Counted from the first letter of the stretch, positions 8,563 through 17,462 are shown. The stretch is DNA of 42,165 bases from Listeria immobilis (GCF_014322765.1 NZ_JAASTZ010000022.1:1-42165), one strand, 5' to 3'. Made by a program: numbers and translations. Notes: generated by a model from the letters alone, not told the origin.

Positions 8563-10971
8563 TTAACGAATAATCGCGTTTAATTTTTCTTGTAATGCTT
8601 CGATAACCTTATTTGTTGCTTTTTGTACATCTTCTTCCACAAGTGTTCTTTCGTTATCAAGGAATGTTAATGTATAAGCGAGTGATTTTTTATTTTCCCC
8701 AATGCTTGCACCTTCAAAAATATCAAATAACTCTATATTTACCAACAAGTTCCCGCCATGCGCTTTGATAACTTGTTCAATCGTTGCATGATCTGTCTCT
8801 TTATCAACAAGAAGCGCTAAATCACGTGTCATTTCTGGATAGCGTGGAATTGGATGGTAGACTATTTTTTCTTTAGATGCCGCAAGTAATGCTTCCACAT
8901 TGATTTCAAAGACATATGTTTCTTTTAAATCGACACTTGCTTCTAAAGCTGGATGAAGACCAGCAAGGTAACCAATTTCTTTTCCTTCTATATAAATGCT
9001 TGCAGTTCTTCCAGGATGTAACTCTTCTTTTTCAGTTTGTTTCCAAACTAGTTCTGCTTTAATGCCTAACTTCTTCACTAAACCTTCGACAATACCTTTT
9101 AGAACGAAAAAGTCTACTGGTTTCGATGCTTTTTGCCAATCATTCTCTTGCCAGTTACCGGTAATCAATCCTGCCAAATGTTCTTGTTCAATTGGTAAAT
9201 TATCACCTTCTGTTGCAAAAAATACTGTTCCCATTTCATAAAGTGCCACATCCGTATTTTTACGAGCAATATTATAACTTGCGCTACGAATCAGTTGTGG
9301 TACGATACTTGTTCTTAAATGGCTATGTTCTTCACTCATTGGCATTGAAAGTGCTACTGTGTTTTCGTTAGTTAGCGCTAAACGAGTTGCATCTTTTTTA
9401 GAAGTCAACGAATAAGTCAATGCTTGGTTAAGTCCCGCACCTTCCAAATAAGCACGCATTACACGTCGCATTTTTTGACTTTCTGATAAGCCACCAGTTG
9501 TATTTGTTGCTGGAAGTGTAGCTGGAATTTCATCGTAACCATATATACGAGCAACTTCTTCTAAAATATCAGCTTCAATCGTGATATCCCAACGTCTAGA
9601 TGGTACTTCAATGATTAAGGCATCTTCTTTTACTTCTAATACAAAGCCAAGTCGATTAACAATAGTTTCTATTTCAGATTGAGTGATTTCCGTTCCTAAA
9701 ATGCGATTAATCCGTGTTAAGCTTGTTTCAATTTTATTGATTGCTTTTTCACGGTTATCTACTTCGACAACGCCACCAACTAATGTGCCACCAGTAAGTT
9801 CGGCGATTAGCGCACCACCATGAGCAAGTGCTTTCTCAACTTTCCAAGCATCTGATCCTTTATCATAACGAATACTTGCTTCGGTGCGTAAATATAATTC
9901 TCTTGATGCTTTCCCTATAGAAGAACTACTAAAAATAGCGCCTTCTAACGCAACAGTTGTAGTATTTGCCGTAACTTCTGAAGATTCTCCGCCCATAACC
10001 CCTGCAATTGCAATTGGCTCTATTCCATTTGTAATGACTGTATGACCAGCTTGAAGTTTTCGTTTTTCACCATCTAATGTAACAATTTCCTCATGTTCTT
10101 TAGCGGAACGAACCACAATTTTTTTGCTGCCAATTTTATCATAATCAAATGAATGTAACGGTTGTCCATATAATAAATTAATGTAATTAGTGACATCCAC
10201 CACGTTATTATGAGGTCGAATTCCTGCCTTCATCAGTTTTGTTTGTAACCATAGTGGCGATTCTTCGATAGAAATATTTTCAATCATTTTAATTGCATAA
10301 TAAGGCGTTTCGGTAGGATTTTCCACTTCTACTGTTAAAAATGCCTCCGCTTTTCCTTTTTCTGAAACATCGGGTTGTCTTGGTTGCGCTGGTTTTTGGT
10401 GAATAATTGCTCCAACTTCATGGGCTACACCGTTCATACTTAAAGCATCTGCACGGTTAGGTGTAATAGCCATATCCAAAATTGCATCATTTAGACCCAT
10501 TAATGCGATTGCGCTCACGCCAACTTCCACATGTGCTGGTAAAACATAAATTCCCTCTGCATAAGCTTTAGGAACAACTTTACTTTCAAACCCTAGTTCT
10601 GCGAGTGAACAAATCATTCCTTCTGATACTTCACCACGTAATTTAGCACGTTTAATTTTAAGACCACCGGGAAGTCTTGCGCCAACTTTAGCAACAATCA
10701 CTTTTTGTCCAGCAGCAATATTTGGTGCCCCGCAAATAATTTGTACAGGTTCTTCATCGTCTGTTTGTACTAAACATTTATTTAATTTTTCTGCATCAGG
10801 GTGTCGTTCACAAGTTAAAACTTCCCCGACAACAATGTTTTTCAAACTAGCGCTTAATTCTTCTACACCTTCAATTTCGATTCCGGTTCTTGTAATTGCT
10901 TCCCCTAGCTCTTCCGCAGATAACGGGAACTCTTCAAAAAATTCTTTGACCCAATTATATGAAACTAACAT
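8563..10971 (-). CDS. pheT: Phenylalanine--tRNA ligase beta subunit
   Basis: An 802-residue subunit of the heterotetrameric PheRS that charges tRNA-Phe with phenylalanine in the cytoplasm. It begins [12 protein letters not shown] as is typical for Firmicute PheT. The EMAP/OB tRNA-binding region is at about 40-155, B3/B4 editing domains at about 210-380 (with HNNVVDVTNYI and EASIRYDKGSD), B5 at about 405-480 (PSRRWDI, ILEEVARIYGYDEIP), and the ferredoxin-fold anticodon-binding domain occupies the last 95 residues (PRYPEMTRDLALLVD). Full length. Its ATG overlaps the pheS stop in a TAATG, so translation is coupled. Controlled by the T-box leader upstream of pheS. Confidence 0.98.
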   Translation of the reverse strand: MLVSYNWVKEFFEEFPLSAEELGEAITRTGIEIEGVEELSASLKNIVVGEVLTCERHPDAEKLNKCLVQTDDEEPVQIICGAPNIAAGQKVIVAKVGARLPGGLKIKRAKLRGEVSEGMICSLAELGFESKVVPKAYAEGIYVLPAHVEVGVSAIALMGLNDAILDMAITPNRADALSMNGVAHEVGAIIHQKPAQPRQPDVSEKGKAEAFLTVEVENPTETPYYAIKMIENISIEESPLWLQTKLMKAGIRPHNNVVDVTNYINLLYGQPLHSFDYDKIGSKKIVVRSAKEHEEIVTLDGEKRKLQAGHTVITNGIEPIAIAGVMGGESSEVTANTTTVALEGAIFSSSSIGKASRELYLRTEASIRYDKGSDAWKVEKALAHGGALIAELTGGTLVGGVVEVDNREKAINKIETSLTRINRILGTEITQSEIETIVNRLGFVLEVKEDALIIEVPSRRWDITIEADILEEVARIYGYDEIPATLPATNTTGGLSESQKMRRVMRAYLEGAGLNQALTYSLTSKKDATRLALTNENTVALSMPMSEEHSHLRTSIVPQLIRSASYNIARKNTDVALYEMGTVFFATEGDNLPIEQEHLAGLITGNWQENDWQKASKPVDFFVLKGIVEGLVKKLGIKAELVWKQTEKEELHPGRTASIYIEGKEIGYLAGLHPALEASVDLKETYVFEINVEALLAASKEKIVYHPIPRYPEMTRDLALLVDKETDHATIEQVIKAHGGNLLVNIELFDIFEGASIGENKKSLAYTLTFLDNERTLVEEDVQKATNKVIEALQEKLNAIIR

Positions 10972-12023
10972 TAGATTTCCCCCGTTTCTGTACTTTGAAA
11001 TTGCTTCGTAAAGCGTAAATCATTGGTATATAAATGGCGAATATCATCTACCGCATATTTCAACATGGCAACCCGTTCTGGTCCAATACCAAAAGCAAAC
11101 CCACTATAACGAGTAGAATCTATTCCGGACATTTCAAGTACATTTGGATGAACCATGCCACTACCTAGAATTTCAATCCACCCGGTTCCTTTACAAACTC
11201 GACACCCTTTTCCACCGCATTTAAAACAAGAAATATCCATCTCAACGGAAGGCTCTGTAAACGGGAAAAATGATGGGCGCAAACGAATTTCACGTTCTTC
11301 GCCAAACATAGTTTTAGCAAGTACAGTTAAGGTTCCTTTTAAATCTGCAAAAGTAATATTTTCACCAACCACTAGTCCTTCGATTTGGGTAAATTGATGG
11401 GAGTGAGTCGCATCATCATTATCACGACGATATACTTTACCTGGACAAATTACTTTGATGGAACCATTTTTAAAATCATGTTTTTCCATCGTTCTTGCTT
11501 GTACTGGTGACGTTTGTGTGCGAAGTAAAGTATTTTCTGTAATATAAAAGCTATCTTGCATATCGCGAGCTGGATGGTCTTTAGGTAAATTTAATGCTTC
11601 AAAATTGTAATAATCTAGTTCTACTTCTGGACCTTCAGCAATTTTGTACCCCATTCCTATAAACATATCTTCCATTTCTTCCACTACTTGAGTCAACAAA
11701 TGGCTTGTCCCAATACTTGGCTTACTTCCAGGTAAAGTTACATCAATTGTTTCGGATTTCAGCTTTTCATTAATTGCTTCTTCTTCTAAAATTGTTTGTT
11801 TTTCAGAGATGGCTTCTGTTAAAGCTGTTCTTACTTCATTAGCGAGTGAACCCATTTTGGGTCTTTCTTCAGCAGAAAGTTTCCCCATTTGTTTCATGAT
11901 TTCTGTCATAGGACCTTTTTTACCAAGGTATTTCACTCGTAAATTATTTAATGTTTTTAGATCTGTTGCCGCGGCAATTTCTATTTCTGCCTCACTTTTT
12001 AGTAATTTTAACTGTTCTAACAT
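10971..12023 (-). CDS. pheS: Phenylalanine--tRNA ligase alpha subunit
   Basis: A 350-residue catalytic subunit of PheRS, class II aminoacyl-tRNA synthetase. The N-terminal coiled-coil arm (about 1-90) is followed by the catalytic core with the motif 2 segment [20 protein letters not shown], the cysteine-rich [17 protein letters not shown] segment seen in many bacterial PheS, and motif 3 [15 protein letters not shown] place the start at the ATG of MLEQLKLL (12023) because AAGGAGTGA is correctly spaced for it; a GTG nine bases upstream overlaps that ribosome binding site. First gene of pheST, 30 bases after the T-box terminator. Confidence 0.97.
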   Translation of the reverse strand: MLEQLKLLKSEAEIEIAAATDLKTLNNLRVKYLGKKGPMTEIMKQMGKLSAEERPKMGSLANEVRTALTEAISEKQTILEEEAINEKLKSETIDVTLPGSKPSIGTSHLLTQVVEEMEDMFIGMGYKIAEGPEVELDYYNFEALNLPKDHPARDMQDSFYITENTLLRTQTSPVQARTMEKHDFKNGSIKVICPGKVYRRDNDDATHSHQFTQIEGLVVGENITFADLKGTLTVLAKTMFGEEREIRLRPSFFPFTEPSVEMDISCFKCGGKGCRVCKGTGWIEILGSGMVHPNVLEMSGIDSTRYSGFAFGIGPERVAMLKYAVDDIRHLYTNDLRFTKQFQSTETGEI

Positions 12024-12052
12024 ACTGTTCACTCCTTCTTTTTAGACAAAAT

Positions 12053-12310
12053 AAAAAAGCTCTATCCACAAAGGGACGAGGCTTCTCGCGGTACCACCCT
12101 AATAAGAACAACTAAATTGCTCCCACTCAAAATTTTGATAACGGCTTAGTAACCGGTCCACCTTCACGTTAACTACGCTTCCCAGTGGCGACTCCAGAGA
12201 TGAAATGTTCACAAATTTGTTTGCAAAGTGGCTTCCAGTCTTTGACCACTTCTCCCTATCCAGACGCACTTTGTTACTTTTCTCTTTCATTGTCTTTTTG
12301 TATTTAGATA
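12053..12310 (-). promoter_or_regulatory. T-box riboswitch (phenylalanine) of pheST
   Basis: The minus-strand leader contains the T-box core AGGGTGGTACCGCG (plus-strand 12087-12100), which pairs with uncharged tRNA-Phe acceptor ends, followed by a terminator hairpin (12053-12085) ending in a T run. A stem I-like region lies upstream; a TTC (Phe) triplet within GAACATTTCA (12202-12204) is the candidate specifier, which I infer rather than fold. When tRNA-Phe is uncharged the antiterminator should form and pheST be transcribed. The open frame through this leader (12099-12290) is not a gene. Confidence 0.93.
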
Positions 12311-12316
12311 GTTTCT

Positions 12317-12345
12317 ATTATAATATGCTTTAATCAAATATTCAA
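12317..12345 (-). promoter_or_regulatory. Promoter of the pheST T-box transcript
   Basis: Minus-strand TTGAAT (12340-12345), a 17-base spacer and a perfect TATAAT (12317-12322). This places the transcript start near 12310, at the beginning of the T-box leader. Confidence 0.8.
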
Positions 12346-12348
12346 GCT

Positions 12349-12384
12349 AAAAAATAATCCCTCCAAATTTAGAGGAGAGATTAT
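12349..12384 (-). terminator. Intrinsic terminator of the HxlR-family gene
   Basis: Minus-strand ATAATCTCTCCTC-taaatt-TGGAGGGATTAT hairpin followed by a T run, directly after the HxlR stop and immediately before the pheST promoter. Confidence 0.85.
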
Positions 12385-12391
12385 CCTTCGT

Positions 12392-12715
12392 TTAATTTGG
12401 CACTTCCACCCATTTATCAGCCCAGCACTGGACCTCTAGCATTACTTCTTGGAGTGCTTTACCTTTTTCAGTTAGTTCATATTCAATGCGTACAGGAGTT
12501 TCTGGATATACTTGTCTTAAGCAAATATCCATTTCCTCAAGTTCCTTCAAACGTTCTGCAAGCACCCGATCACTCATTTGTGGTATCTCAGCGGCAACTT
12601 GTTTAAACCGTTTTGGACCAGTCAGTAAGACATTGATGATAAGTCCTGTCCAGCGTTTACCTAATAATTGGAACGCCGATTCAAATTTCGGACATACTGT
12701 ATGTGCATCAGTCAT
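12392..12715 (-). CDS. HxlR-family transcriptional regulator
   Basis: About 107 residues from the preferred ATG (12715; AGAGGTGAG upstream; an in-frame GTG 9 bases earlier overlaps that site). HxlR winged helix: CPKFESAFQLLGKRWTGLII, MSDRVLAERLKELEEM (recognition helix) and the wing PVRIEYELTEKGKAL. The early Cys (about residue 8) is the position used for redox or electrophile sensing in YodB/HypR-type members, so stress sensing is possible but unproven. Transcribed alone and divergently from the small gene at 12873; no obvious enzyme target adjoins it, unlike most HxlR regulators. Confidence 0.9.
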   Translation of the reverse strand: MTDAHTVCPKFESAFQLLGKRWTGLIINVLLTGPKRFKQVAAEIPQMSDRVLAERLKELEEMDICLRQVYPETPVRIEYELTEKGKALQEVMLEVQCWADKWVEVPN

Positions 12716-12825
12716 AATTCTCACCTCTCAAGATATTGTAACATATTTATCATCAGAAAGTAACTAATTAATACCACGTTGCTTATTTTTAGTAAGCCGT
12801 GGGTCTATTTGACCTATTTCTGCCT

Positions 12826-12855
12826 TTGAATTAAGCTATTTATAAGAAATATGAT
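12826..12855 (+). promoter_or_regulatory. Candidate promoter of the small gene at 12873
   Basis: TTGAAT (12826-12831), 18-base spacer, TATGAT (12850-12855). The -10 is only about 17 bases before the ATG, which leaves a very short leader containing AAAAGGAG. Confidence 0.4.
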
Positions 12856-12872
12856 AAAAAGGAGAAGTTACT

Positions 12873-13232
12873 ATGCCATCTATTCGTTACCTTGTAAAAA
12901 CTGATGTTTCTGAGACTTTAGAGATTATTAAACGAGGTCAAGTTGGTTCTAATATTGTCTTTTCAGAGATTCAAACATTTGAATTTGGAGATTTGGCGAT
13001 GCTTGCTTGCGAAAAATATTATTTCCGTTCCTCTAATCGGGCAGCTTTATTTGTAAATATTAATAACTTTCACGGAGAAACTGAGGTTACCATTATTTCA
13101 ACAGGTAGCTCGAATGACTTTTTTACAGATTTTGATTGGGGAGCAGCGTTTGATTATATGCATAGTGTGGTAGCAGATTTAAAAAATGTCGTTATACGTG
13201 AAGTAGAAATGGAGCAAATGAAAGAAGTATAA
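12873..13232 (+). CDS. Small conserved cytoplasmic protein, function unknown (DUF6054-like)
   Basis: A 119-residue acidic soluble protein with a clear AAAAAGGAG ribosome binding site. No signal peptide or membrane segment. Alternating strands and a C-terminal amphipathic helix suggest a compact alpha/beta fold; segments such as FFTDFDWGAAFDYMHSV are distinctive but I do not recognise a catalytic motif. I believe it belongs to the DUF6054 group, from memory only. Monocistronic, convergent with the rRNA methylase gene, sharing a bidirectional terminator with it. Function cannot be assigned. Confidence 0.8.
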   Translation: MPSIRYLVKTDVSETLEIIKRGQVGSNIVFSEIQTFEFGDLAMLACEKYYFRSSNRAALFVNINNFHGETEVTIISTGSSNDFFTDFDWGAAFDYMHSVVADLKNVVIREVEMEQMKEV

Positions 13233-13234
13233 AT

Positions 13235-13330
13235 AAAAAGAGTGCGCAAGTTTTTAATTACTGTAGTGCGCCCTAATGTTAGATTTTTATTCTAATTTTA
13301 GGGGCGCATACATACTTAGCACTCTTTTTT
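13235..13330. terminator. Bidirectional terminator with an oversized loop
   Basis: AAAAAGAGTGC (13235-13245) pairs perfectly with GCACTCTTTTT (13319-13329), giving T runs in both directions between two convergent genes. The 73-base loop is unusual because it contains a second, independent palindrome (13263-13313). Confidence 0.7.
13263..13313. repeat. Palindrome made of two facing IS150-like ends
   Basis: Left arm GTAGTGCGCCCTAATGTTAGA faces a right arm whose reverse complement is GTATGCGCCCCTAAAATTAGA, separated by about 6 T-rich bases. The arms resemble terminal inverted repeats of IS3-family, IS150-group elements (TGTAGTGNCCCC...GTTAGA). A closely related palindrome is at 41222-41268. There is no transposase between the arms. 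Confidence 0.6.
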
Positions 13331-13331
13331 A

Positions 13332-14090
13332 TTATTTTCGTAATCCGTATAATAAAATTCCTGCAGCAACAGCGACATTTAATGATTCACTATCACCATA
13401 AATCGGAATATACACTTTTTCTGACAATCGCGCTTGTAATTCTGCTGAGATACCATTTCCTTCATTCCCAACCATTAAAGCTAGTGTATCTCGTTTCATT
13501 GTGTCATTTAAAGACTTAGCTTGATTATCAAGAACAGCTCCAATTACTGGTACACCTTCTTCTTCCAAGTTCACAATCCAATCCACTAAGTTCGCTTGGA
13601 TTACAGGAATATGGAAATGGCTACCTTGCGCACTACGAATAACTTTTGGATTATAAAGATCTGCACTGCCACGCCCAAGAATTACGGCATCATATCCTGC
13701 TGCATCTGCTGTACGAATCAGAGTGCCAACATTACCAGGATCTTGAACGGCATCAACTAAAAGTAGTTTTTTTCCGTAAAGCAATATCAAGTCCGGTTCA
13801 ACAGTAGCAACTACCGCAAAGACTCCTTGTTCTGTCATCGTCTCACTTATCAAATGACTGATTTCTGTACTAATCTCAAAAATATCGTAATGTCCTTTTA
13901 GCCACTCTTCTGGAACAGATACACCTTTTGAAACAAGTAACTCTAGTACGAGACCGTCTTGGCGTAATGATTCTTCTACTAAATGAAAACCTTCAACCAA
14001 ATAAGTACCTGTTTTATCTCGGCCTTTTCTAGTTTGTAATTTTTTCCATGTTTTCACACGGTCGTTTTTTACAGATTGAATCTGCTCCAT
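13332..14090 (-). CDS. TrmH-family (SPOUT) rRNA 2'-O-methyltransferase, RlmP/YsgA-like
   Basis: About 252 residues counted from the ATG at 14090 (MEQIQSVKNDRVKTWKKL), preferred over the ATG 15 bases upstream because GAGGAA precedes it and the N-terminus then matches Bacillus YsgA. The N-terminal substrate-binding domain (about 1-95) is followed by the SPOUT knot domain with the three motifs: VDAVQDPGNVGTLIRTADAAG, LMVGNEGNGIS and IPIYGDSESLNVAVAAGILLY. It transfers a methyl group from SAM to a ribose 2'-OH; B. subtilis YsgA has been reported as RlmP acting on the 23S A-loop. Ten bases downstream of the M42 aminopeptidase gene, so probably co-transcribed. Exact target base inferred only. Confidence 0.93.
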   Translation of the reverse strand: MEQIQSVKNDRVKTWKKLQTRKGRDKTGTYLVEGFHLVEESLRQDGLVLELLVSKGVSVPEEWLKGHYDIFEISTEISHLISETMTEQGVFAVVATVEPDLILLYGKKLLLVDAVQDPGNVGTLIRTADAAGYDAVILGRGSADLYNPKVIRSAQGSHFHIPVIQANLVDWIVNLEEEGVPVIGAVLDNQAKSLNDTMKRDTLALMVGNEGNGISAELQARLSEKVYIPIYGDSESLNVAVAAGILLYGLRK

Positions 14091-14115
14091 GAAAGTTTTC
14101 CTCATTTCTCGAAAC

Positions 14116-15195
14116 TCAACCTAGTCGAATTTCTGTTACTTTTTCTTGATCAAGTCGTTTAACAACTTCCGTAATTAATTTTACTGCATTTTCGAAATCA
14201 TCGCGATGTAACATAGATGAATGCGAATGGATATAACGGGTTGCGATAGTAATGGATAGCGAAGGAATTCCATTGCCAGTTAAATGGATAGAACCAGAAT
14301 CTGTTCCGCCCATTGGTATAGCTTCAAATTGGTAAGGAATGGATAATTCGTCCGCAACATCGGTCACAAAATCACGAAGACCTGCGTGTGCAACCATTGA
14401 CGCATCATAAATAACAATTTGTGGTCCTTTCCCCATTTTACTCATTGCTTCTTTCTCTGTTACACCTGGAGTATCTCCTGCAATACCAACGTCAACACCA
14501 AATCCAATATCTGGTTGAACAAAATGTGTTGCTGTTTTTGCTCCGCGTAAGCCTACTTCTTCTTGAACTGTTCCAACTCCATAAACAATATTAGGATGTT
14601 GCTCTTTTTGTAAGTTTTTTAGTACTTCAATGGCAATTGCAAGGCCAATTCTATTATCCCATGCTTTTGCAAGTAAAAATTTCTCATTTTTCATTACTGT
14701 AAAATCAAAAGCAGGAACAATCATATCACCAGGACGAATTCCGTAACTTTCAACTTCGGCTTTATCAATTGCACCAACATCAATAAACATATCTTTAATA
14801 TCAAAAGATTTTTGACGTTCTGCTGCGGTCATAACGTGTGGTGGTTTTGAACCAATCACACCCGTAATTTCTTCCCCAGCACGAGTGACTATCGTTACCT
14901 TTTGTGCAAGCATGACTTGTGAAACCCATCCACCTACTGTTTGAAATTTGATGAATCCTTTATCATCAATTTGGCTGACCATAAAACCGACTTCATCTAA
15001 ATGACCGGCTATCATAATTTTTGGTCCAGCTTCATTACCTACTTTTTTAGCAATTGCGCTACCTAAACCGTCCATTTCAAACGTATCAGCTAACGGTTCA
15101 ATGTATTCACGAAATACGTTTCTAACTGCACGCTCATTACCAGGGATACCTTTCGCATCAGTTAACGCTTTTAACATCTTTAATTGTTCATCCAT
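14116..15195 (-). CDS. M42-family glutamyl/leucyl aminopeptidase (YsdC-like)
   Basis: About 359 residues from the ATG at 15195, chosen because AAGGAGGGG lies 9 bases upstream; an in-frame ATG 36 bases earlier lacks a site. Cytoplasmic di-metal aminopeptidase forming large tetrahedral dodecamers in this family. Metal ligands and catalytic residues are visible: AGHLDEVG (His and Asp), KAWDNRIG (bridging Asp), VQEEVGLRG (the Glu pair), GVDVGIAGD, and the late [11 protein letters not shown]is. Often mis-annotated as endo-1,4-beta-glucanase or cellulase M; nothing here looks like a glycosidase. Same strand as and just upstream of the rRNA methylase, an order recalling ysdC-ysgA in Bacillus with sspI lost. 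Confidence 0.95.
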   Translation of the reverse strand: MDEQLKMLKALTDAKGIPGNERAVRNVFREYIEPLADTFEMDGLGSAIAKKVGNEAGPKIMIAGHLDEVGFMVSQIDDKGFIKFQTVGGWVSQVMLAQKVTIVTRAGEEITGVIGSKPPHVMTAAERQKSFDIKDMFIDVGAIDKAEVESYGIRPGDMIVPAFDFTVMKNEKFLLAKAWDNRIGLAIAIEVLKNLQKEQHPNIVYGVGTVQEEVGLRGAKTATHFVQPDIGFGVDVGIAGDTPGVTEKEAMSKMGKGPQIVIYDASMVAHAGLRDFVTDVADELSIPYQFEAIPMGGTDSGSIHLTGNGIPSLSITIATRYIHSHSSMLHRDDFENAVKLITEVVKRLDQEKVTEIRLG

Positions 15196-15267
15196 ATAAA
15201 ATAACCCCTCCTTAATAAACTCCTTATACATTATAACAGTTTCTTCAGAAAAAACCTGTTAAAATGC

Positions 15268-15299
15268 AAAAAAAGCTGAGAATGACTTTTCAGCTTTTT
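15268..15299 (-). terminator. Intrinsic terminator after the first GW glucosaminidase
   Basis: AAAGCTGAGA-atgac-TTTTCAGCTTT hairpin with a T run on the minus strand, between the glucosaminidase stop and the M42 gene. Confidence 0.85.
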
Positions 15300-15308
15300 G
15301 CGATATTA

Positions 15309-16337
15309 TTACCAAGTGATGGATTGTATATTTAATAAAGGTACTTTTTGAACTAATTTTTCTTTTGGCTTAGTGATAGCATACTGTGTTTTATGAAGTT
15401 CTGAAGTATCGATTTTCATAGTGATTACTAAGCGATTTTGCTCATCTGTTTTTAATAGCGACTCTAACGTAGGTGAATAATCTTCTGACTGATAAAAGTT
15501 TTTAACTGCTGTGCTTTCCACCCAACCAATTGATTCACCATTTTGATGGATGTGATACCATAAAATATTGGAATCGGATAGCTTTACTTCTTGGTCAATC
15601 GAAACTTTTCGCCCAATATATTTAGAAATACTTTCTAACGGTTTTGCTTCTTTTGTACCACTTGGAGCGGACCAAATAAAACTATTGTCTTTTGATGCTA
15701 CTGCCCCAACAGCTTTAATTGCTTTTTCAGATACAGGTTCACTGTATACTGTGTCATATTTATTTAAATTTGCTTTTTTTATTAGTTCGATTAATTTTGC
15801 TGCATATTCTGGATCAGATGAATAACCTGTTTTGCCTAATGCAATAGCTGCTTTTTCAAAATCATATTCATTGATTAAACCTGCATATAAATGTTTGTTC
15901 CAAGATGGGCCATTAACAAATAAAAGTGCGTGATCCTTCATGGATTCGTACCAACTTGGATATGCTCTAAATTTAGCATCCGTTCCAACCCATACCACAC
16001 CGTTATGCTCTTTGGTAGGTAATTTAATGGATGCTCCGTTGTAAGCTCCTTTTATTCCGAATAAATTATTACCATCTTTTGCGAGCACACTTTCTCCCCA
16101 GTTAGATTCAAGGATTGCTTGCGAAATAGTAATGCTTGCCAAAATGCCATGTTCTTTTTGTACTTTCTCTGCATGCGGCGCAATCTCATTAATAAACTTC
16201 TCTTGCTTGGAAGTTAAGCCGTCCTCTAGACCAGCAGCTTGGCTATGGAGTGGTAATGCACATAATGTAATTGTAAGTCCAATTCCAATTGTCACCAAAT
16301 GCTTCTTTGCGAGTTGTAACATAATGATTTTTTGCAC
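15309..16337 (-). CDS. Secreted GW-module glucosaminidase (autolysin)
   Basis: About 342 residues. N-terminal signal peptide: basic KKH then a hydrophobic stretch ending HSQAA, with likely cleavage near residue 35. The glucosaminidase (GH73-type) domain covers about 40-195, with the probable catalytic Glu77 in QAILESNWGES and the downstream NNLFGIKG and GYSSDPEYAAKL signatures. The C-terminal 130 residues contain SH3-like GW-module features (IWSAPSGTKEAKPL, SIGWVES), which attach Listeria surface proteins non-covalently to lipoteichoic acid. Start uncertain: GTG at 16337 sits too close to AAAGGA, the ATG 15 bases later sits too far; both leave a workable signal peptide. Commonly annotated as an amidase, but the domain is glucosaminidase. 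Paralogue at 16593. Confidence 0.9.
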   Translation of the reverse strand: MQKIIMLQLAKKHLVTIGIGLTITLCALPLHSQAAGLEDGLTSKQEKFINEIAPHAEKVQKEHGILASITISQAILESNWGESVLAKDGNNLFGIKGAYNGASIKLPTKEHNGVVWVGTDAKFRAYPSWYESMKDHALLFVNGPSWNKHLYAGLINEYDFEKAAIALGKTGYSSDPEYAAKLIELIKKANLNKYDTVYSEPVSEKAIKAVGAVASKDNSFIWSAPSGTKEAKPLESISKYIGRKVSIDQEVKLSDSNILWYHIHQNGESIGWVESTAVKNFYQSEDYSPTLESLLKTDEQNRLVITMKIDTSELHKTQYAITKPKEKLVQKVPLLNIQSITW

Positions 16338-16356
16338 ATCCTTTTTGAATTATCCC

Positions 16357-16378
16357 TTCTAGTTTTTTGCAACTAGAA
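16357..16378. promoter_or_regulatory. Perfect 8-base inverted repeat in the glucosaminidase leader
   Basis: TTCTAGTT-ttttgc-AACTAGAA, about 20 bases upstream of the glucosaminidase start. It could be an operator or a leader hairpin just 5' of the ribosome binding site. Confidence 0.4.
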
Positions 16379-16512
16379 ACCAATGTCCTTTTAAACAACC
16401 ACTTTATTCTATCAAAAGTTTCCTGTAATACACATTACTTTTAGATGACATATGTTACAAAACGTGGCAGTGTTTGATATTTAAGTTGTTTGCTTTGGTC
16501 GTTTTTTTGCAA

Positions 16513-16583
16513 ATAAAAAAGAAAAAGACTACAAAAAGGACTATTTGCCTATAAATAAGACAACCCTTTTTGCGTCTTTTTCC
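16513..16583 (-). terminator. Long intrinsic terminator after the second GW glucosaminidase
   Basis: Minus-strand GGAAAAAGACGCAAAAAGG (16565-16583) pairs with CCTTTTTGTAGTCTTTTTC (16521-16539) with one bulge region, followed by a T run. It lies 10 bases past the gene stop. Confidence 0.85.
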
Positions 16584-16592
16584 GTTATTTTG

Positions 16593-17462
16593 CTACTTTT
16601 TTTCAATTAATTCTTGCTTTACCCAGCCAATTGGCTCGTCAGCTACAGCAATTTGATACCATGTTCCACTATCTGTTTTTGCTTCACGTAAAAGTTTTAA
16701 ATCTTCTCGTTTATAGTAGTTTATTTCTTCTACTTTTTGCGCACCTGATAGTCCATATGGTCTTGTCCAAATGGCCCCCGATACATCTTTTTTAACATTA
16801 CCATAGCCTGTTGATTTAGTATCATAATAGATTTTGTCATCAATTCTATCATATAGCTGTAAATCATAGTTTTCAATAATAGTTGTTAGTTTTTCCGCAT
16901 AGTCGGGGTCCGTTGCATAACCTGCTGCTTGCAGTTCTTGTGCAGCTTTTTTATAATCATCTGCTGCTACAACACCATTGTATTTATCTTTACTCCAAGT
17001 GGTTCCATTTAAGAAAAGTTCTGCGTGCGCATCTAATGACTCATTCCAGTCTTTATATTTTCGAAAATTTGCTTTTACTTCCAGCCATTTCCCATCTACG
17101 AATTCCTTCGTTGACATTGTTACAAGTGGCTGCGGTGATTTACCTTTTACACCAAATAAATTATTACCTTTTTGCGCTAAACCACTTTGTCCCCAATCAG
17201 ATTCCAAGATTGCCTGAGCTAAAGTAATACTGGTTAAGATACCATGTTTTTCTTGTATTTCCTGCGCATGTGGTGAAAGTTCATTTAGAAAATTTTGCTC
17301 TTTGGAATGAAAAGCTGGATCAGGTTCTGGAGCCGTCATAATTAAATACTGCTGTTTAACAACGGAGGCAATAACACCAACTAAGATGATAAGAACTAGT
17401 ACTCCTGCTATTCCAAGTAGTCTTTTTTGCTTTTTCTTTTTAGATAGTTTTCGATATTTCAG
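16593..17462 (-). CDS. Membrane-anchored GW-module glucosaminidase, probable non-ATG start
   Basis: Glucosaminidase (GH73-type) domain with catalytic Glu in QAILESDWGQS, NNLFGVKG and GYATDPDYAEKL, followed by a GW-type SH3 module (AIWTRPYGLSGAQKVEEI, EPIGWVKQELI). The only in-frame ATG (17339) begins inside the mature part with no export signal and no ribosome binding site. The same frame stays open 41 codons further upstream and reads KYRKLSKKKKQKRLLG, then a hydrophobic span (IAGVLVLIILVGVIASVV) and a short linker: a classic signal anchor. The first stop upstream (TGA) leaves no ATG, GTG or TTG; a CTG at 17460-17462 with AAAGGCGTGA 6 bases upstream is the best start, giving 289 residues. 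Paralogue of the gene at 15309. A frameshift near the N-terminus is the alternative. Confidence 0.82.
   Translation of the reverse strand: MKYRKLSKKKKQKRLLGIAGVLVLIILVGVIASVVKQQYLIMTAPEPDPAFHSKEQNFLNELSPHAQEIQEKHGILTSITLAQAILESDWGQSGLAQKGNNLFGVKGKSPQPLVTMSTKEFVDGKWLEVKANFRKYKDWNESLDAHAELFLNGTTWSKDKYNGVVAADDYKKAAQELQAAGYATDPDYAEKLTTIIENYDLQLYDRIDDKIYYDTKSTGYGNVKKDVSGAIWTRPYGLSGAQKVEEINYYKREDLKLLREAKTDSGTWYQIAVADEPIGWVKQELIEKK

Noticed and set aside
12099-12290. Open frame upstream of pheS
   Set aside because: It runs through the T-box leader, whose conserved RNA elements explain the sequence.
14116-15195. Endo-1,4-beta-glucanase, the usual database label for this gene family
   Set aside because: All metal-ligand motifs are those of M42 aminopeptidases; no glycosidase features.
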